Of a stretch of DNA of 7,346 bases, positions 5,552 through 7,346 are shown in pieces. Source of the DNA: Deltaproteobacteria bacterium (GTDB taxonomy: Bacteria; Desulfobacterota; Desulfobacteria; Desulfobacterales; UBA11574). The DNA is taken from positions 1 to 7,346 of the forward strand of contig JAFDCA010000683.1 of the NCBI GenBank assembly GCA_019313025.1, written 5' to 3'. The stretch's first letter is position 1. Each line of letters opens with the position of its first letter. Made by a program: the position numbers and the translations under genes. The notes under the pieces were generated by a model. That model was not told the DNA's origin and made no database searches. It was given only the letters and a program-made list of their open reading frames with translations.

Positions 5552-7346
5552 TCAACCTGCCGCAGATAATGCTTCCACCCGATTGACGGTCATGGTGATG
5601 GCGCCAAAGTCTTCTTCCACCTTCCCATAGAGGACAAAGGGACGGCTTCGATCCAGGATGGCACAGAAACGACGATAGGCTTTGGGGAAAAAGATCGTTT
5701 CAATCAACCCGGTGTCGTCTTCAAAAGTCAAAAATTCCATGGGATCGCCATACTTGGTATGCACCATCTTTCCGGTAATCAACAGACCGGCAATGTGAAC
5801 ATGACGGCCGATGAAGCGATGCAAGTCCATGGCTTTGACAGTTTTTAGTTTTTTTAACGCAGCGGCATATAACATCATGGGATGCCGATCGCACAAAAAA
5901 CCAAGGGCTGCAAATTCTTGCCGTAAGCGTTCTCTTTTCTTCTCCGGCGGAAATGCCGGTTTTGACACTGCCTTCCTTTCATTAAACAAATCCCCTGTTC
6001 CGTATCGGTTTGATCTGGACTTTTGCCAACTGACCACCTCCCACAACAGAGCAGCTCGATTCTCTTTTGGATGAAGCAAATCAAAAGCACCGGCGTTAAT
6101 CAGAGAGCGAACTTCAGGGTTGGCCGGCCGAATTCGATCAAGGAAATCAACGATGTCGCTGTAAGGTTTTTCTTTACGTCCAGAAACAATACGTTTGCAT
6201 GTTTCTGAACTTACATTTTTTGCGGACGACAATCCCACCCGAATAATCCCAGCGCTGCCTTTCCAAAGGATATCGCTGTTGTTGACGTCAGGGGGTAGAA
6301 TTTTCACACCCATACGGCGTGCTTCCGACACGTAAGCAAAGGTGTTGTAAAACCCACCCTGATTACTGATAACCGCGGCCATGAACTCTGCAGGATAATG
6401 GGTTTTCAGATAGGCTGCCTGAAAGGAGACCCGAGCATAGCTTGCACTATGAGGCTTGCAAAATGAATAACCGCTGAAACTCATCATCATGTTCCAGATG
6501 GCCGCAATCTGATCGTTACGAATACCCTTTGCTTCTGCACCCGCGGTGAAACGCGCTTGATAATCGTCCAATTTTCGGATCTTATCTTTCTTAGACATGA
6601 TCTTGCGAAGGCCATCAGCATCAGCATGTGAAAATCCGGCCAGAGCCACAGCGGCCTTGGAAACATCCTCCTGATAGACCATGATTCCATAAGTTTCTTC
6701 AAGGACATCTGAAAGCAAGGGATGAATCGGCTCCCATCTACCGCCATGCAGACGACGGACGTACTCACGGATAAATTCATTGGCCGCCGGACGTATAATA
6801 CTGCTGTTGATCACCAGATGTTCAAAGTCGCCGACATTCGTCTTCTTTTGCAACATGCGCATGGCAGGGCTTTCGATGTAAAAACAACCCATGGTGTTCC
6901 CATTCGCCACATTTGTCTGTGTAGCACCATCATCTTCCGGCTCCCAGGACTGCTCGTCAAATTCCGTACCGTTATTCCTAAGATTGGCAACGGCATCGCG
7001 GATAACCCCCAGGCTGCGATTGCCGAGAAGATCGATTTTGACCAGTCCGCTCTCTTCGGCAGCATCTTTTTCCCACTGAATAATCGGAACAGTTTTGGGA
7101 GCAAGTTCAACAGGAACATAATTGTCTATGGGCTCAGGGGTGATCACCACACCACCCGGATGAACAGAAATGTAGCGTGGAATACCAATGATGTGACGGG
7201 CGATGTGAATAATCTTTGGCCATGGCTCTGGAAAATCAAATTCAGAAAGCTCAGGCAATTTTTTGAGCTTTTGGAGAAAATCTTCTTTCGTGTGATCCGC
7301 TCGCCAGAACCCTGGAGGGCGTTTGGTGACACGGCCGATCTCTCGT
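5552..7346 (-). CDS. dnaE: DNA polymerase III alpha-subunit family protein (partial, N-terminus off window)
   Basis: This is the C-terminal ~597 residues of a bacterial family C DNA polymerase. The frame is open to the right edge; a TTG at 7258 is internal and not the start. Counting from the first visible codon (7345), HPGGVVIT is at 62-69. VKIDLLGNRSLGVI is at 102-115, where Asp105 aligns by family pattern with the third catalytic Asp of the palm. Fingers motifs RPAANEFIREYVRR (185-198), YGIMVYQEDV (219-228) and GYSFCKPHSASYARVSFQ follow. Next come a helix-hairpin-helix region, a clamp-binding-like TGDLF (450-454) and a C-terminal OB fold (about 512-594, VHIAGLLITGK onward). The PHP domain and the first two catalytic Asp residues lie off the window. 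The HPGG and IRPAAN wording, in place of replicative KHAGG and YRPGPM, points to an accessory or error-prone type (DnaE2/ImuC-like) or a lineage-specific DnaE. The symbol names the family, not the paralogue. GC is clearly higher than in recB and purB. Confidence 0.9.
   Translation of the reverse strand, partial: REIGRVTKRPPGFWRADHTKEDFLQKLKKLPELSEFDFPEPWPKIIHIARHIIGIPRYISVHPGGVVITPEPIDNYVPVELAPKTVPIIQWEKDAAEESGLVKIDLLGNRSLGVIRDAVANLRNNGTEFDEQSWEPEDDGATQTNVANGNTMGCFYIESPAMRMLQKKTNVGDFEHLVINSSIIRPAANEFIREYVRRLHGGRWEPIHPLLSDVLEETYGIMVYQEDVSKAAVALAGFSHADADGLRKIMSKKDKIRKLDDYQARFTAGAEAKGIRNDQIAAIWNMMMSFSGYSFCKPHSASYARVSFQAAYLKTHYPAEFMAAVISNQGGFYNTFAYVSEARRMGVKILPPDVNNSDILWKGSAGIIRVGLSSAKNVSSETCKRIVSGRKEKPYSDIVDFLDRIRPANPEVRSLINAGAFDLLHPKENRAALLWEVVSWQKSRSNRYGTGDLFNERKAVSKPAFPPEKKRERLRQEFAALGFLCDRHPMMLYAAALKKLKTVKAMDLHRFIGRHVHIAGLLITGKMVHTKYGDPMEFLTFEDDTGLIETIFFPKAYRRFCAILDRSRPFVLYGKVEEDFGAITMTVNRVEALSAAG

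Noticed and set aside
5811..7119. Open frames on both strands within the polymerase gene
   Set aside because: They are shadows of the polymerase frame, which carries the conserved motifs throughout.
7256..7258. TTG as the start of the polymerase gene
   Set aside because: The frame continues open upstream to the window edge, and the palm and PHP domains of the family must lie there.

Overview
The window holds three long genes, all on the minus strand, and one short plus-strand gene. From left to right they are: the N-terminal ~88% of a RecB-type helicase-nuclease (runs off the left edge); a gene-free stretch of about 480 bases; a complete adenylosuccinate lyase gene (purB); a divergent intergenic region; a 106-residue protein I do not recognise; and the C-terminal ~600 residues of a bacterial DNA polymerase III alpha-family protein (runs off the right edge).

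The organism is a bacterium with moderately low GC. Hand counts of single 60-base lines give 22/60 in recB, 24/60 in purB and 30/60 in the polymerase gene. A full RecB (not AddA) together with a polymerase carrying HPGG and KIDLLGNRS motifs looks to me like Desulfobacterota (sulfate-reducer relatives). That is recognition from memory, since the window has no rRNA or other marker. PurB instead reads most like the Bacteroidota version of the enzyme.

The genes do not form an obvious functional unit. RecB (double-strand-break processing) and the alpha-subunit-like polymerase (DNA synthesis, possibly translesion) both belong to DNA repair and replication. PurB is purine biosynthesis. Intergenic spacing argues for separate transcription units. 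purB has its own sigma70-like promoter, recB lies about 480 bases downstream of purB, and the small gene converges on the polymerase gene with 16 bases between them.

The most unusual DNA is between purB and recB. A ~199-base imperfect inverted repeat (3182-3380) has arms of 62-64 bases, about 46 of which pair in two blocks. It is flanked almost symmetrically by a 12-base direct repeat, and a separate compact hairpin lies between it and purB. This looks like a small non-coding repeat or MITE-like element. A second clean signal is a perfect 10-base inverted repeat just upstream of the small unknown gene. I do not see a CRISPR array, an intact transposase, an RNA gene or a complete new multi-gene system.
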